Of a stretch of 64,000 bases of DNA, positions 12,105-24,021 are shown piece after piece. The stretch comes from Silurus meridionalis (lineage: Eukaryota > Chordata > Actinopteri > Siluriformes > Siluridae). Made by a program: the position numbers and the translations under genes. Each line of letters starts with the position of its first letter. Positions within the stretch are counted from its first letter, which is position 1. The stretch lies in the NCBI RefSeq assembly GCF_014805685.1, contig NC_060902.1:1767145-1831144 (forward strand). Reading direction: 5' to 3'. The notes under the pieces were generated by a model. It was not told where the DNA came from, made no database searches, and saw only the letters and a list, made by a program, of their open reading frames with translations.

Positions 12105-13895
12105 AGGAAAGTAATGAAGGACAAATACTTCGTTACTGTATTTAAGTAGATTTTTCTGCTATCAGAATTTACTTCACTATTTATATCTCGGGCAAATTTT
12201 TACTTTCACTCATTACATTTTTACACAAATATCTGTACTTTCTACATTTTCAAACCAGACTCTAATCAGACTCTAAAACTGCTCACCTTTAGTTTTAATC
12301 TATTTGGTGAAATTATTATTATTTTTTTCTCACTGCGTAGTTTTTAGCCCATAAATCTGTTTCCTGTCATTGCGCAGCTTTTTTCAATGCACTGGTGTAT
12401 CATTTCCTGTCTCTCTCACACACACCACAGACGTAGACTAGTTTCTGAAGCTTACAATGAACAGGCAGAATGCAGTAAGAAGTCTGGGGTTAACGTGGAT
12501 GAGACAGAGGGAGTCAGTGATGAGAACATGACTGAGAACAGACACATTACTGATCATCATCATCATCATCATCATCATCTTTTCTCTACTTTTGTTCTAC
12601 ATGGCGAAAGTTCAGTCTGGATTCATTCATTACGTAAGTAAATTACGAGATGTGTTTTGTATTAATATAGTAATTAGAGGTGTCAAAATTAATAACGTAC
12701 AAATTCATTGTAACAGCACTACTTTTATTAACGCGCGATCAATGCAGCACGCATTTCTATTTGACCATTTTTATAGAAAATATAAATAGATAAATATGAA
12801 AAAGGTGAAATTAAAACCTTCAAAGCAACACATTTATTGACGAGGTCTTTTCTTCACTCCGATATGAAACAAAAATAAATAAATGTAAAAAATAGATATA
12901 GATTTTTTAAATCAGTAAACATTTGTTTTACTGATGCGCCAAGTCTCAAATCAGACAACAATTAAATCAGCACACAATTAAAACCCTTTGGGGTCGACAA
13001 ACGCACCGGCACGTTTTGTGGCATTTCTTCTTCATAACGCAGAAACTAAATTAAATTACTCTGTTTTCTGGATCGTGCAGAAATAAGCAATAGATCATTC
13101 GAACCTGTAAAGCGTCTGCTTTTATTTGTACACACTTATAATAACAACAAAACCGAGACGTGCAAAACACATTAACAAATCCGAAAACAAAATAACAAAT
13201 CCAAGATATATCAAGATATACAGGTGAATGACAGGTGTCTCGTCCAATGATCACAAACTATACCTACCTTTTCCGGTTTGTCTGACTTGTCGTTGTGTTT
13301 TCGGATTTGTTATTTTGTTTTCGCATTTGTTAATGTGTTTTGCTCTTCTCGGCCACCGTAGAAAACAGACAGAGGGCGCACAGACATCATAAATATATGT
13401 ATAGAAAGCTTTCTCCGGTATCACCTCCTTAATCGTCCGTGTGGAAACATAGCAAAAGTTCCGTTTGGTGTCCTGATAATTTATGTAATTTAAAACACCG
13501 TGATTACTTTAAAACATTTGCAAGAATATTAATCACGTAATCAAGTAATCACGGTATTTTAAATAGAACCGTTCCATTAATAATAAACATACATTTGCAT
13601 AAAGCATCCATGTTTGTCCTTGCGCATGTTAATTACAATATTAAAACGTGAAAAGTATTATTTTAAGTACATGTATGTGTGTGTGTGTGTGTGTGACCTG
13701 GGGTCCAGTTACCAGTGTGACACTAAAACAGATAGTAGTAATGGCTACTCTTTTTCTTAAGTACATGTCAGAGCCCAAACCTCTGTACTTTAACTTGAGT
13801 AAAAAAGTACAGTCAGTACTCCAACTTTTACCAGAGTCTTTTAAAACATGAGTATCTGCACTTCTACTGAAGTGAAGGATGTGTGTGCTTTTGCC
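12105..13895. mobile_element. Repeat family 'aagtaatgaaggacaaatac', copy 1, carrying an insertion
   Basis: The outer parts, 12105-12640 and 13690-13895, align block for block with the shorter copy at 61666-62325. Shared blocks include the left edge 'gaaagtaatgaaggacaaat', 'cactggtgtatcatttcctg', 'agtctggggttaacgtggat', 'aagtacatgtcagagccc' and the right edge 'ttttgccacctc'. About 1 kb in the middle (roughly 12650-13680), absent from the other copy, appears to be a later insertion. It contains a hairpin and edge sequences with aatcacggtattttaaat. Confidence 0.7.
13162..13343. repeat. Near-perfect 41-bp inverted repeat (fold-back)
   Basis: The arm at 13162-13202 (starts gcaaaacacattaacaaatc) and the arm at 13303-13343 are reverse complements with a single mismatch over 41 bases, separated by a 100-base loop. 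Each arm itself contains two offset copies of 'aacaaatcc'-like units. It lies inside the insertion that interrupts the repeat at 12105-13895. Confidence 0.85.
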
Positions 13896-14717
13896 ACCTC
13901 TTTCAATCAGTAACCCAGAGCCCTAACCCTGGAGCTGAGCTCCCACTTCTCCCTGATTATGTGGATGTGTGCAGTTCTCGTCTCGAACAGTAGGTGGCAG
14001 TGTTTCTAACAGACGCAATAAAAGCGACCCCCATCCTTCTAAACAGTAACAGCACACAGACTGACACAAAAAAACAAATCGTAAACGCAAACGTATGTGA
14101 ATGCTTACAGACTGCCATACATTTTATTGCTCCATGTTTATTCATAACCTAATAATGATAATAAAGTTTTAGTAAATGGCCGGAGCTGAAAGCAAACACG
14201 GTGTCCAAATCAAGTCTGGATGTTCTTCTTTTTACAGCAGCTATAAAATTGTGTGTGTGTGTGTGTGTGTGTGTACAGCCATCTGTCTGAGGCACAAAAG
14301 CATCCCAGTTAATTAAGCTTCTTCTTGTTATTTTTTTGACGCTGCTGTCTAAAATACATTTGTTCTGGTACATGTTTTTCGAACAAATAAATGTCAAAAA
14401 AAATCACCAAACCTTCCAGCCAATCAGAATCGAGTATTCAGGCAGGCCAATGTTAAAAATAAACATGTATAATAACGCTATGACGCTTAGAGTCTGTTCT
14501 AGTCTGTTTATATCAAAACACAAAGTCGCTGAGTAGACCGTTAGCAAAAATCTCACACAATCAATCCGAAGTATATATAATGTTCAGTGTGGCCATAAGT
14601 ATTGTATGTGGTTCTTCTGCAAGCTTTTAGCACATGTTTGGGCATTTATATTATATTATTCCTAGTAAGAATAATTATTTATATATAATAAAGATGACTA
14701 ATGAAACAATCATACGC
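13896..14717. other. Intergenic, no gene; repeat fragments
   Basis: A short (GT)n array lies at about 14250-14273. The sequence 'cagccaatcagaatcgagta' at about 14417 recurs inverted near 59460 ('attctgattggctgggaagg') and so belongs to a dispersed repeat. A small end-piece of the MITE family ('ggccataagtattg') lies near 14592. Confidence 0.5.
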
Positions 14718-15012
14718 TATATGACCAAAATTATGAAGACACCTCATTTTTTTCCACCCAAAACTGTTACCACAAACATGGAGGCACACAGTTGTATTGG
14801 ACGTCTCGAAATTTTCCCTTCGACCCAAACCTGTTCCAGCATGACGTGTGTGCACAAAGTCAGCTCCATGAAGATCTGCTTTACGAAGTATGGTGGAAGA
14901 TCTCCTGCTATTGAGCTCCAAATCCTTTTGAACACCCCACCCCTGTGGCTGATTGAGACAAATCTCTAGTGGAACATCTTCCCAGAAGAGTGGAGCTTAT
15001 TATAAGAGCAGA
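14718..15012 (-). mobile_element. MITE copy C (partial)
   Basis: In minus orientation it shares 'tgaccaaaattatgaagaca' (an outer end), 'cccaaacctgttccagcatg', 'gtggaagatctcctgctat' and 'agtggaacatcttcccagaa' with the other copies of the family. Confidence 0.75.
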
Positions 15013-15351
15013 TGGGAACTCGGTGTGAATGTGTATGTACAGAAATCTGCACTGTAGTGATATTACGTTTTGTACACACGCAGTTTTTCATTTCATTCAT
15101 TCGAAATCTTGTATTTTTTATTTATCGAACTCAACAAATCCAGACATCACGATCGCCGTCAGACATCAATATCTTTACAATCACTATACAAAGCCCTCGT
15201 GCACAAAACAGCAACATGCTCCTACTTCCCCCTTTGTGGAGTTTATGTTCATGTTACTCCCATGTTCTTGAAGTTTTCTACCAGAAACGTGTGTGTGTGT
15301 ACATGCTTGATCCCGTCTAGGGTTTCCAATTGTACAAATAACCTTGGCATG
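15013..15351. other. 3' flank of the GPR160-like gene
   Basis: This is downstream of the minus-strand stop at 15354-15352 and probably includes its 3' UTR. Minus-strand AATAAA-like signals are not unambiguous. No other gene was seen. Confidence 0.5.
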
Positions 15352-16560
15352 TTAGGAATGTTCAGACCGAGGTGTGCTGTGGAAACATGCATCTCTTTTA
15401 ACCTCTGCTTTAACGTGCAGTGGAGAAGGAGTGAGCAGATGTTTCACGACGTACACAGCCAGAGCGTCCAGGTTGCTCACGAGCAGGACGTTGGTGCTGA
15501 GAACTGTGGGGAACATGCACACCAGAAGCCCACACAGCAGTCCTGTTATTAGTTCTCCCCTCAGGCGAGGGCTTTCCCTCGTAACAGCCTGCCATAGCCG
15601 GCTCTCGCGGGGTGCGGGGCGGCACGGTGCACTCGTGAGACGAGCGTGACGCTCTCGCAGCTCTCAGGCAGCTCTGATCTCAAACACGACGGAGCCCATC
15701 GTCGCTCATCATTACGAGAGCTGAGAGTGGCGCAGCTGTTCGAGTCGACATCGCAAACGAGTTCAGGAATAGACGTCTTCTCAAGCGTTTGTCCCATCAG
15801 AGGCTCTGAATGAAAAGTATTAGGCCTCAACTTTTCTACGATAAAATTCAGAATCGCAGCGAGGACGAGCAAAAGAACACCGGCAGGCAGAGCCCAGAAA
15901 AGTTGCCTGCTAAAGGGTGAAGCAGCATTGAGGAGGCAGGGGAGGCATGTGAAGAGCAAGCTGTCCCTTTCCCTGCAAGATCTCACCCTCTCTTGCTCCT
16001 GCCTCCAGCTGAACCCGGCATACGTCCCACACATGAACCACAGCATGAGACAACCGAGGAAACCTAAAGCCTTTAAGGACGTCGTGTTTGCCTTTTTGTC
16101 CTCTTCGTTTTCCCAGGCATCTCCGTCAGCGTCTCTTTTTTCCGTAATTGAGGTCACCTTCTCTCCACCCCATAAGAGACGAACCAACAGTTCCACGACC
16201 ACCAGCAGCGGCGTCAGCATCACCACAGCTTCGTACGTGTCACTAAGGAACAGCATGAAGCGCAGCGCGATGACGTCCGAGGACGGGTGGAAGGAAGCAG
16301 GGGTGGGTGAGGAGGACCAGAGGTACACCAGGAATGCTGGAAGAACACGAATAGAAAAGTACATAAACATGAAATCGGGGATGGAAACGTGATGAGAAAC
16401 AAACGTGCTTACAGGTGATCGAGAGATCGGTGAAGAGTAAGAGGCAGATGCAGCACATGCTGACGGAGGAGATGGAGTCTTTAAACACAGGAAGACACAA
16501 AACGCTGCACAGCACTTTGCATCCGCACAAAGCGATCGTCGACTCCAGGACGCCGTCCAT
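15352..16560 (-). CDS. Orphan seven-transmembrane receptor-like protein, GPR160-like
   Basis: Exon A runs from ATG 16560 to 16413 and exon B from 16336 downward, joined across a 76-base GT/AG intron (donor gtaagc, acceptor cttccag, phase 1). Hydrophobic segments lie at residues ~5-25, ~32-56, ~72-105, ~140-158 and ~195-219. A charged loop follows, then GELITGLLCGLLVCMFPTVL and LLVSNLDALAVYVV. The TM2 block CICLLLFTDLSIT keeps the GPCR-type acidic residue, and the GCKVL and C-I-x-L-x-F-x-D-L spacing recalls GPR160. No DRY motif follows TM3, as in GPR160. The frame of TM1-5 stops at 15561, while TM6-7 read in another frame ending at TAA 15354-15352. The change lies between ~15700 and ~15590: either a very short intron (44-53 bases, implausibly small) or an indel. 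The membrane protein is well supported; the name is tentative, and the ligand is unknown. Confidence 0.55.
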
Positions 16561-17400
16561 CTTTAGATCTGAAGAACATCAAACAACAGGTTTTAGATTC
16601 TACACAAGGATTCATGAACCGAGGTAGATCCAGGGATCCTTCAGTGAACCCTACACTTTAAAATATTCTCCAATCAGTCGCTTTATAGGAGCCTTAAACT
16701 ATTCCCAGTAGAACCTCCATAGAAACCTAAAAACATTTATGATCCAAAGCCCTGTTAGAGGAATGTGTTTGTGCCCGAGGCAGGTTAGAGCCTGATCTAT
16801 TGCACTTGGGTTAGATTGGATGTCAGGACATCAGCTCTTCAAAAAAAAAAAAAAAAAAAAAAAAGCGCCACAAGTTTTGGTGTGGAATAACTCAAATTAC
16901 CAAACGCAGTGTTTACTGACAAAAAGAATCATGAACGTGCGGAAAACGGCTGCTGGTGCTACGGGGTTTAAACACCCCACATAGAAAATCATCACCTCCT
17001 GTGATGAATGTGCCATTTTTTTAAAGCCACGTGTTCATGCCGGTGTTCAGTTTTATTACCGTTCTCATAGAGACGGCAGACACCAGTAGGTACGAATGTG
17101 TGCATTAAAATAAAACCCCTATATATGACCTTTTTTTTAAGGCCAGTCGTCTTTGTGAAGCTGTCATCTAAGCTGTACTCGGCTTTTATCAAGCGACACA
17201 AAGGAATGACGATAATGCGGTTATTTATTTTAAGTCAGGTCTGGAATTACCTGTTTGGCCACCAAAACGGTTCAAGAACAACGTTTTCTTTTAATTTTTG
17301 CACTGAAGCACCTGAAATGACATGTAGTGAATACGTGTAGATATGATCATGTGCGCCACAGTTCCCGTTTACAGATAATGCGTGATAATGCCGTGAATTT
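16561..17400. other. Upstream of the GPR160-like gene, no gene seen
   Basis: This is probably 5' UTR and promoter of the minus-strand gene. A candidate 5' UTR acceptor (ttcttcag) lies about 6 bases before the ATG. An A-run occurs at 16842-16864. No promoter element was recognised. Confidence 0.4.
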
Positions 17401-17404
17401 CACC

Positions 17405-17705
17405 CTGAGGCCTTCAGCGGTGTCCTGCCCCTGAATCCACCCACCTCTTATTAGCATCATTACGATGCCAAGGCGATAGAAAACATCAGTATTCTAGAGA
17501 AGCGCAGCAGCACATCACACACAGGATCTCATACAGTGTGAATGAATGTCATGCGTGAAGCAAGAAACCCAGAGGACACAATTCAACACGTCTCCTTTCA
17601 CTGTAGCCACAACTGCACCTCCCACATACATCATCTCCGGCAGAAACCTCGACATTCACCTCATCACATCACCCCGGGGTTTTTTCCTGCATTTCTGTGC
17701 ATTGT
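17405..17705 (+). repeat. Unclassified dispersed repeat, copy 1
   Basis: Blocks 'ggccttcagcggtgtcctg', 'cctttcactgtagccacaac', 'catacatcatctc' and 'ttttcctgcattt' recur in the same order at 46968-47215 in the emp3 intron. A neighbouring 'ccaaaacggttcaagaac' (about 17261) recurs inverted beyond the other copy. I do not recognise the family. Confidence 0.65.
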
Positions 17706-17891
17706 TTCAGTGTGTTTTTCGGTACAAGCGTCGTTTGTTTTTCGCACTATTTTTGTCTCAATTCTAAAGAGAGTCCAAGGAAAACATCTGGTACTGACAA
17801 CCATGCCACATCACAGAGATCAGACTTCCTTCATTCTGATGTTAGATTCAGTTCTTGATAGTGTCAGATTCTGCACACACAGATATATGTG

Positions 17892-17896
<5 letters not shown>

Positions 17897-17947
<51 letters not shown>
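17897..17947. repeat. (CA)n microsatellite
   Basis: This is an uninterrupted CA run of about 50 bases. Confidence 0.95.
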
Positions 17948-17948
<1 letters not shown>

Positions 17949-18547
17949 CCTCCAACATCTGCACCAAGTCGGCTTTTCATTCCATTTGTTTATTCAAAAC
18001 TAGTTTTGCAGCTCGAGTAGCCACGCCTCTTTAGTAGTAACACTCTTAAAAGTAACATGCACACACGACTCGCTGCTCGTTGAGCCGAAACACGGCACCA
18101 CGTGACATCACAAAGCCCCATGTTTTGTCATTATACTCCATAGAAAGCCATTTGTTCAATTAAAAGACCTAGCAAGGCGTAAAACACCATTTTATTGCTG
18201 TAAATAGAATGCAGCATACACAGCATGTCTTTTATTCAACATAAGATCTCCAAAACATATCACAGTATACCAGCAATAATCTGCTTCTCTCTAATCAACC
18301 TTCATCTCCCACAATACTCTCTCTCTCATCCAGTTACAGCTTTTCCCCTCAGACTGTTACGAAGCACCGAAACTGGAGACTCCTTCCCTAAATGATGACC
18401 AAACATCGGAAAAAAAAAATCCTGGCACGTATTTCACTCCATGTGTCTGATCTACACGATCCCACAAACGAGCTGCAATGAGAGTGCATCAGTATAAACC
18501 TGTATTTAATTATATGCTGCTGTAGATATCCTCAGTCATCCACTGTG

Positions 18548-18548
<1 letters not shown>

Positions 18549-18592
<44 letters not shown>
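18549..18592. repeat. (GA)n microsatellite
   Basis: This is an uninterrupted GA run of about 43 bases. Confidence 0.93.
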
Positions 18593-18593
<1 letters not shown>

Positions 18594-18804
18594 TAATACA
18601 CTTGTAGATAGAAATCTGCTGTATAGGTGGTAAAGCTGCCAAGCAACGGTTCCTGATTATACGGCATGAAGCTGCATCACCGGTTTGTCCGTGTTGTTTA
18701 AAAAATGTTCATGGAAGATCTTTTTTTCCCCTGAATTGAAAACGAAGCATTCACAGAGGTTGATTTTGAGGTTGGAAAAAGCACTCAAAGTCAGAAGTAC
18801 ACTA

Positions 18805-19156
18805 TAGATTGTGGACACCTGAGCATAAGATTGGTACGAGTTTCCTTTTAAACATCTCATTCCACATCTGCTGTATAATAAACTCCATTCTTCTGGGAAG
18901 ATGCCTGGAGTGCAGTCAGTGTTCACATTCATCCCAAAGATATTTGATAGGGTTGGAGATCTAGAACAGATCTTCCACTCCAACCCATGTGAAGCTTTCT
19001 TCATGGAGCTGGAGCATCGTCATGCTGGAGCAGGTTTGGGTCTCCTAGAAAATTTCATGCAACAGCATCCAACTGTGTATCTCCATCTTTGTGATTGAAG
19101 TTCGGAGAAGAACCAAGTGTGTGTTGAAAAGTCAGGTGTCCTAATACTTCTGGCCA
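18805..19156 (+). mobile_element. MITE copy D
   Basis: The start is agattgtggacacctgagca. Inner blocks are 'ctccattcttctgggaagat' and 'gagcaggtttgggtctccta', and the end is gtcaggtgtcctaatacttc. Orientation plus, about 350 bp. Confidence 0.8.
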
Positions 19157-19629
19157 GATTTTGGAGATTAAATTAAAAGGTTTTTATTAAAAAGGTAACA
19201 TTTTTAAGGTTTTAATGTTCACTTATAAAAGGTTCCAACTAAACTATTTGTGTACAGTAAAATTTCTGTGCCGATTTGCTCTATTTAAATCTTTTTGAGA
19301 AGCCGATTTACATTTCTCAAAGTAAAAACTTTACATTTAGGTTCCTTTCACTCAGTGTCTCTGCCAACTAGAACAACGGTTCTCAGTATTATTGTGTGTT
19401 TTATCTGCATTCCCAGTAGGAAATGTTGAACATATTGCACATGGTGTTACACTAGTGAGTTTGCTGGTAATAAATAATCCGCATAAGTAACCAGATCAAT
19501 GTTTGTAGCGTGTGCAGCGGCGGATTATTGTGTATTCGGTATTTTGTCCACAAAATGGACAAAAAATTGGACATTATATGACGTTGCCTCGGCAATCAGA
19601 TTGTAGACCCTGGAGACGTGTTTGATCAA
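19157..19629. other. Intergenic, nothing recognised
   Basis: AT-rich non-coding sequence without an identifiable gene or repeat. Confidence 0.45.
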
Positions 19630-19825
19630 AGCCGACTAATCTTCCTTGAGCACTTTTGATAGATTCTGACCACTGCAGACCAGGAACATCCCACAAGAGC
19701 AGCAGTTTTGGAGACCCAGTCGTCTAGACGTCACAATTTTTAAAACTCGCTCAAATCATTACGCCCATATTTCCTGCTTTAAACATTAACTTTGAGGACA
19801 AAATGTTCACCTGCTGCCTTATAAA
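19630..19825 (-). mobile_element. Tc1-like transposon fragment (transposase N-terminus)
   Basis: In minus orientation it carries the blocks 'ttgaggacaaaatgttcacc' (plus strand), 'cgtctagacgtcacaa' and 'ctgcagaccaggaacatccc'. The plus-strand copies at 21770-22003 and 24640-25168 share them. In intact elements known to me this region encodes the helix-turn-helix of a Tc1-like transposase; here no frame is open. Confidence 0.75.
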
Positions 19826-20077
19826 TAAATCCACACACTAACAGTGAACAGTTAATAACCTCAACCCTGATGGAACGGTAATGAATATATGTTTAGTGTT
19901 GAGGATGAGAACTGATTCCCTTTTCGAGTCTGGTTTCTTCATCAAACCAGGGTTTTTTTCCCCCTCACCACCATCACCTCTGGTTGGCTTAAAATTTGGT
20001 AGAGCGTTCACAGTTAAAGCGCTCGACAATTAACATGGATTTGAAATGAACTTTGTCATATTTAGATTTTACATTTT

Positions 20078-20205
20078 TACCTCTGTGGGTATGAGTTAAG
20101 GGCCTTGCTCAAGGGCCCAGCAGTGGCAGCTTGGTGTTGGAATTTGAATTTTTGGCCTTCTGTTCCAGGGTCTAATGCCTTAACCACCGAGCTCCCACCT
20201 CCTTT
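20078..20205 (-). repeat. SINE-like repeat with tRNA-type promoter remnants, copy 1
   Basis: In minus orientation it contains 'gggagctcggtggttaaggc' (A-box-like) and the segment complementary to 'agttaagggccttgctcaag'. This is a very common fish repeat from memory. A 3-bp-scale decay is visible in the B-box region. Confidence 0.65.
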
Positions 20206-20258
20206 TAAAGTATTAAAGTGTTGCAGAATGACATATATACATATACACATACATACAT

Positions 20259-20373
<115 letters not shown>

Positions 20374-20401
20374 ATGTGTATATATGTATATATATATATT
20401 A

Positions 20402-20999
20402 TACACACAAAAACACACACAGGTCCCTGAAAATCCTTGAATTTTGGACACAGTCTCTATGGTACCTTAGTGAATTCATCTAGATATTATGTCACTTTCA
20501 TAAAATAATGTGTTTTAAAAAATTTGTATAAAATTTGTTAGTGAAAACAGTTTAAAATGTTATTCCTAACTTTCCTGAACATTCGGTTCCTCTGCGGATT
20601 CCTGTGAATTTTGCTGTTAGTCAGGTTCCAAATGAGAACCGCAAATTATCAGTGGTTTACTGTATCAATATAGAGGATAAATTTAAATGTTGCTGAGATG
20701 TTCAGGTGATAAGTCCATGATGAACTTCAGGCTCCAGTCAGCATGTTTATTAATAAATGATATTGTTTATTATGGTGATTGTGGACTGAATGCAGGTGAT
20801 GATTACTCAACAAAACAGGTGCCTTCGGGTTCTAAATTCTGATTGGCCGAGGCCGTCGCGATTGTCAAACAATGTGTGATGATGTGTGTGTTTTTTAAAC
20901 CAAAATGATTACAATGATTAAATTCTGTATTAAACGTGCAAAGTTTAAAAGCAATAATACATTTTATATAATATAGAAATATATATAATATGGCATCTG
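20402..20999. other. Intergenic, nothing recognised
   Basis: AT-rich sequence. The short motif 'aaattctgattggccga' near 20833 belongs to the same dispersed 'tctgattgg' repeat seen near 14417 and 59460. Confidence 0.4.
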
Positions 21000-21155
21000 G
21001 CAGACATTCTTACCCTGAGTCACTTATACAGCTGAGCAGGTGATGGTTATTAACGTGCATAAGGTTCCAGGTGAGGTAGATTGGTACTGGTGGGATTTGA
21101 ACTCACACCCTTTGGATCAGTAGTCCCAACATCTTATCCACTGAGATACTTCTTC
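21000..21155 (-). repeat. SINE-like repeat, copy 2
   Basis: A diverged minus-oriented copy. 'ggtgggatttgaactcacac' is the complement-side B-box region, and 'cttatccactgagatac' is the A-box side. It starts with 'ctggcagacattcttaccct', the usual tail part of this repeat. Confidence 0.65.
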
Positions 21156-21769
21156 CACCTCCAGTTTGTCCAGTTGAAGCACACTGAAAATGCAAACGTC
21201 CTAAATATCCGCCGCTCAACCTGCTCCTGGAAGAGGATGGAAACCTTGAGGAACAAAACAAACATAAAGAGAACATGATACTCCACAAACACTGACAGTG
21301 ACCCGAGTTTAGGATTGAACACGGGACGAATTCAATTTTAATGTGAAATGTTTAAAACGTCACGTTTTGCATCAAAGTTTAAAAAGATCCAACATAAAGG
21401 ATTCAGTCCAGACTGTATTTTCTGCTCGCTCTCTGCAAGAAGGTTAATATGTTTCAGCCTGTGGGATGAAATCATCAAAGTGTCGTGTTGGGAAAATCCA
21501 AACAAACCAAACCTGTATATTTAAATACACTTTACAGAAAAGGACCAAAAAAAGGGAAACTGAGGTCAAGTGAAACACTACACCCTGGTGAGAAATTAAA
21601 ATCCTTAAAATTTACATAGTCAAATATGTGATTTTATAGTGTGGAGTTTGCATTAGGGCTCAGTGAGCGTGTGTAGAGAGCTGCCTTTTTTGGTTATGGA
21701 CATCTGTAATTCATAAATGTATAAAATTATAGATATAGACATAGATATACCACTGATTATCTCTTCATC
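21156..21769. other. Intergenic, nothing recognised
   Basis: Short open frames only, with no motif support. Confidence 0.4.
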
Positions 21770-22003
21770 ATGGCACCAGTTAGTGAGTGAATATATTTAA
21801 TAGGCAGCAGGTGAACATTTTGTCCTCAAAGTTGATGTTAGAAGCAGGAAAAATGGACGGGCGTAAGATTTGAGCGATTTGTCTAATTGTGACGTCTAGA
21901 CGTCTGGGTCAGAGCATTTCCAAATCTGCAGCTCTTGTGGGATGTTCCTGGTCTGCAGTGTTCAGAATCTATTAAAAGTGCTCTGAGGAAGGAACAGTGG
22001 TGA
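21770..22003 (+). mobile_element. Tc1-like transposon fragment (transposase N-terminus), copy 2
   Basis: It carries 'ggcagcaggtgaacattttg', 'gacgtctagacgtctgggtc', 'ctgcagctcttgtgggatgt' and 'gtgctctgaggaaggaacag'. This is the same block order as the copies at 19630-19825 (inverted) and 24640-25168. It covers the helix-turn-helix part of the transposase with stops, and neither terminal repeat remains. Confidence 0.78.
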
Positions 22004-22149
22004 ACCTGTAGATAAATAGATATGCACACACCCTGGTAAAAGCTAATTGTAATTCTCTGGACGTTCAGGTGTGAGTTATACCATAATAACACCCAGATCC
22101 AGTTCTATACATGGTGAAACAGCTATTTTACACATTTCCTGATCACATT

Positions 22150-22285
22150 ACTGTTAAGTTTACTCTGGATTGAAAGAACACAAGTTCAAATCTCAGCAGC
22201 ACCAAGCTGCTACTATGGGGCCCTTAACCCTCAACTGGAGTCACCCTGGATCAGGGCATCTGCTTAAATGAAATGAATGGAAATG
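22150..22285 (+). repeat. SINE-like repeat, copy 3
   Basis: Plus orientation. A B-box-like 'aagttcaaatctc' lies near 22177, followed by 'gcaccaagctgctactatgg', 'ggcccttaaccctcaactgg' and 'ggatcagggcatctgcttaa', the standard order of this fish repeat. Confidence 0.75.
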
Positions 22286-24020
22286 TACCACAAAGGGTTT
22301 TTGTGTTTTGTAGATCTTGTATGGTGAATATGGGGATTTTAATCAACGGTTTGAGGTCTGAGATAAATTTTATGAACTGGGCGGGGAAAAAATGTTCAAG
22401 TGAGAAACAGCACCAGGAGCTACCTCCAACAGCTTCATTATTAGTAAAGACAGGACACATAATATCCTCTGATAAGTAAGTGTTGAAACACATGCAAATA
22501 GATGTAATCGGATAGCGCTGCTGCATCTCTGCATGTGATCAGCAGAACAATGTGTAACAAGCCGGATATATAAAATAAACAAGAAAAAGTAAGCGTTCTT
22601 TTAAATCTAATAAGTCAGTTTAGCACTGCGAACATTAATAAGGGTGTTTAACCCCTCAATTAACTCCTTCACCTCCACATCCTGTAACACTCACCTAGCT
22701 CTGGACTATCACCTTACAGACAGACAGACACAGGCAGACAGACAGACAGGCAGACAGACACAGGCAGACAGAAAGACAGACAGACAGCTATTACACTGTG
22801 ATAAAAGCCTGTAATGTATTTTAGTACATTGAAATATTTTTCCAGACATCAAAACTTTATTACTTTTGACATGTTGTAATTAATCGAAAATCCGAGATAG
22901 GAATCATGCCGATATGCTTATCGCGTCACCGCCCCTAGTTTACAACTGATTATCCGACCTTGTTGGTTTTGTTGACACACTGTTCGCGCTCGTGTTTACT
23001 TTTACAAGCTTTTAGCCTTGAGCTCCTGGAAACATTCGATAGCCTGAGACTCAACAACACTAATTCATGCCAGTTTATGATATTATATGCGTAACAAGAA
23101 CATCAGAGTCACCTTTAAAAAGCTTTTCGTAATTTATTATTGATTAAACATCCCCTGGCCCATGTTATCAGCGTGTCCATGAAGGAAGCGCCAAGTTATA
23201 ATGAATGATAATGCTTTTAAGTTGATGTTAAGCCCGAATTCACAAACTTACACAGCACATTATATGCACAGCCATAATCCTATAATCCTGTAATCTTATA
23301 GAGTCTGCTCTAATAACAGTCCTGCGTTGTCAGAGTCCTGTGTTAATTACTAAACAAACTGCAGTGTTGGGATTCAGAGGAACATTTTCAGATGTGTAAT
23401 CAAATAAACAAACATTTCAGGAATAAAAATCCAAAACAGAAGGAATTAATCATCAAATTTCATGTTTCTAACGTCCAGGCCGTGATCAGGTGTGATCAAA
23501 TGCCAGAAGGATCGGACAATATATCGGTACTGATATTGATATCATGATAAATTTACATTATATACTGAAATATTAAAAAAAATCTTTTAATTACAGGTTG
23601 GCTTAAAACATAATTTGATATTTTGAAATGTATATAAATATTTAAAATTGATATTTGAAATATTAATATTAAAGGTTATAAAGATAAATCAATAAATATT
23701 TAATATTAATGATAAATATTAGTATTATAAATAGTAAAAGTTATTTTATTATATAGATTTTTTAATATTTGTAACTATAATTTTAAATATATATATTTCT
23801 GCAGATAACATGTTGTTTACAATGTTTTATTTGTCCAACAGTGTGTTTTATTCTCTAAGCATGATTTTATGCTGCTCGCTTACTTTTTTTTGTTGTGTTG
23901 GTTGATCTGAGTAGCTGCCAAGCCTAATCCTGCTAATGTAAACATTTATTGCACAGTTAAAGTCATGAAGTCTCCTGAGAAAGAAAGAAAGAAAGAAAGA
24001 AAGAGGTCCATCATTTACAC
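22286..24020. other. Intergenic, AT-rich
   Basis: It holds a (CAGA)n-type array at about 22720-22790 and a short (AAAG)n at about 23978-24003. The strongly AT-rich 23560-23820 shows nothing codable. 'ccttcacctccacatcctgt' near 22669 resembles a block near 59850 and may be a dispersed repeat. Confidence 0.5.
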
Positions 24021-24021
24021 T

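Larger units (their letters stand above)
17706..18800. other. Intergenic with CA and GA arrays
   Basis: (CA)n lies at about 17897-17947 and a (GA)n run at about 18549-18592. No gene or classified repeat was seen otherwise. Confidence 0.55.

Noticed and set aside
15561..15650. Natural end of the receptor-like protein at the 15561 stop
   Set aside because: The last residues in that frame are Arg/Ala-rich and family-unlike, while a strongly hydrophobic segment continues in another frame to 15352. A frame change is the better reading.
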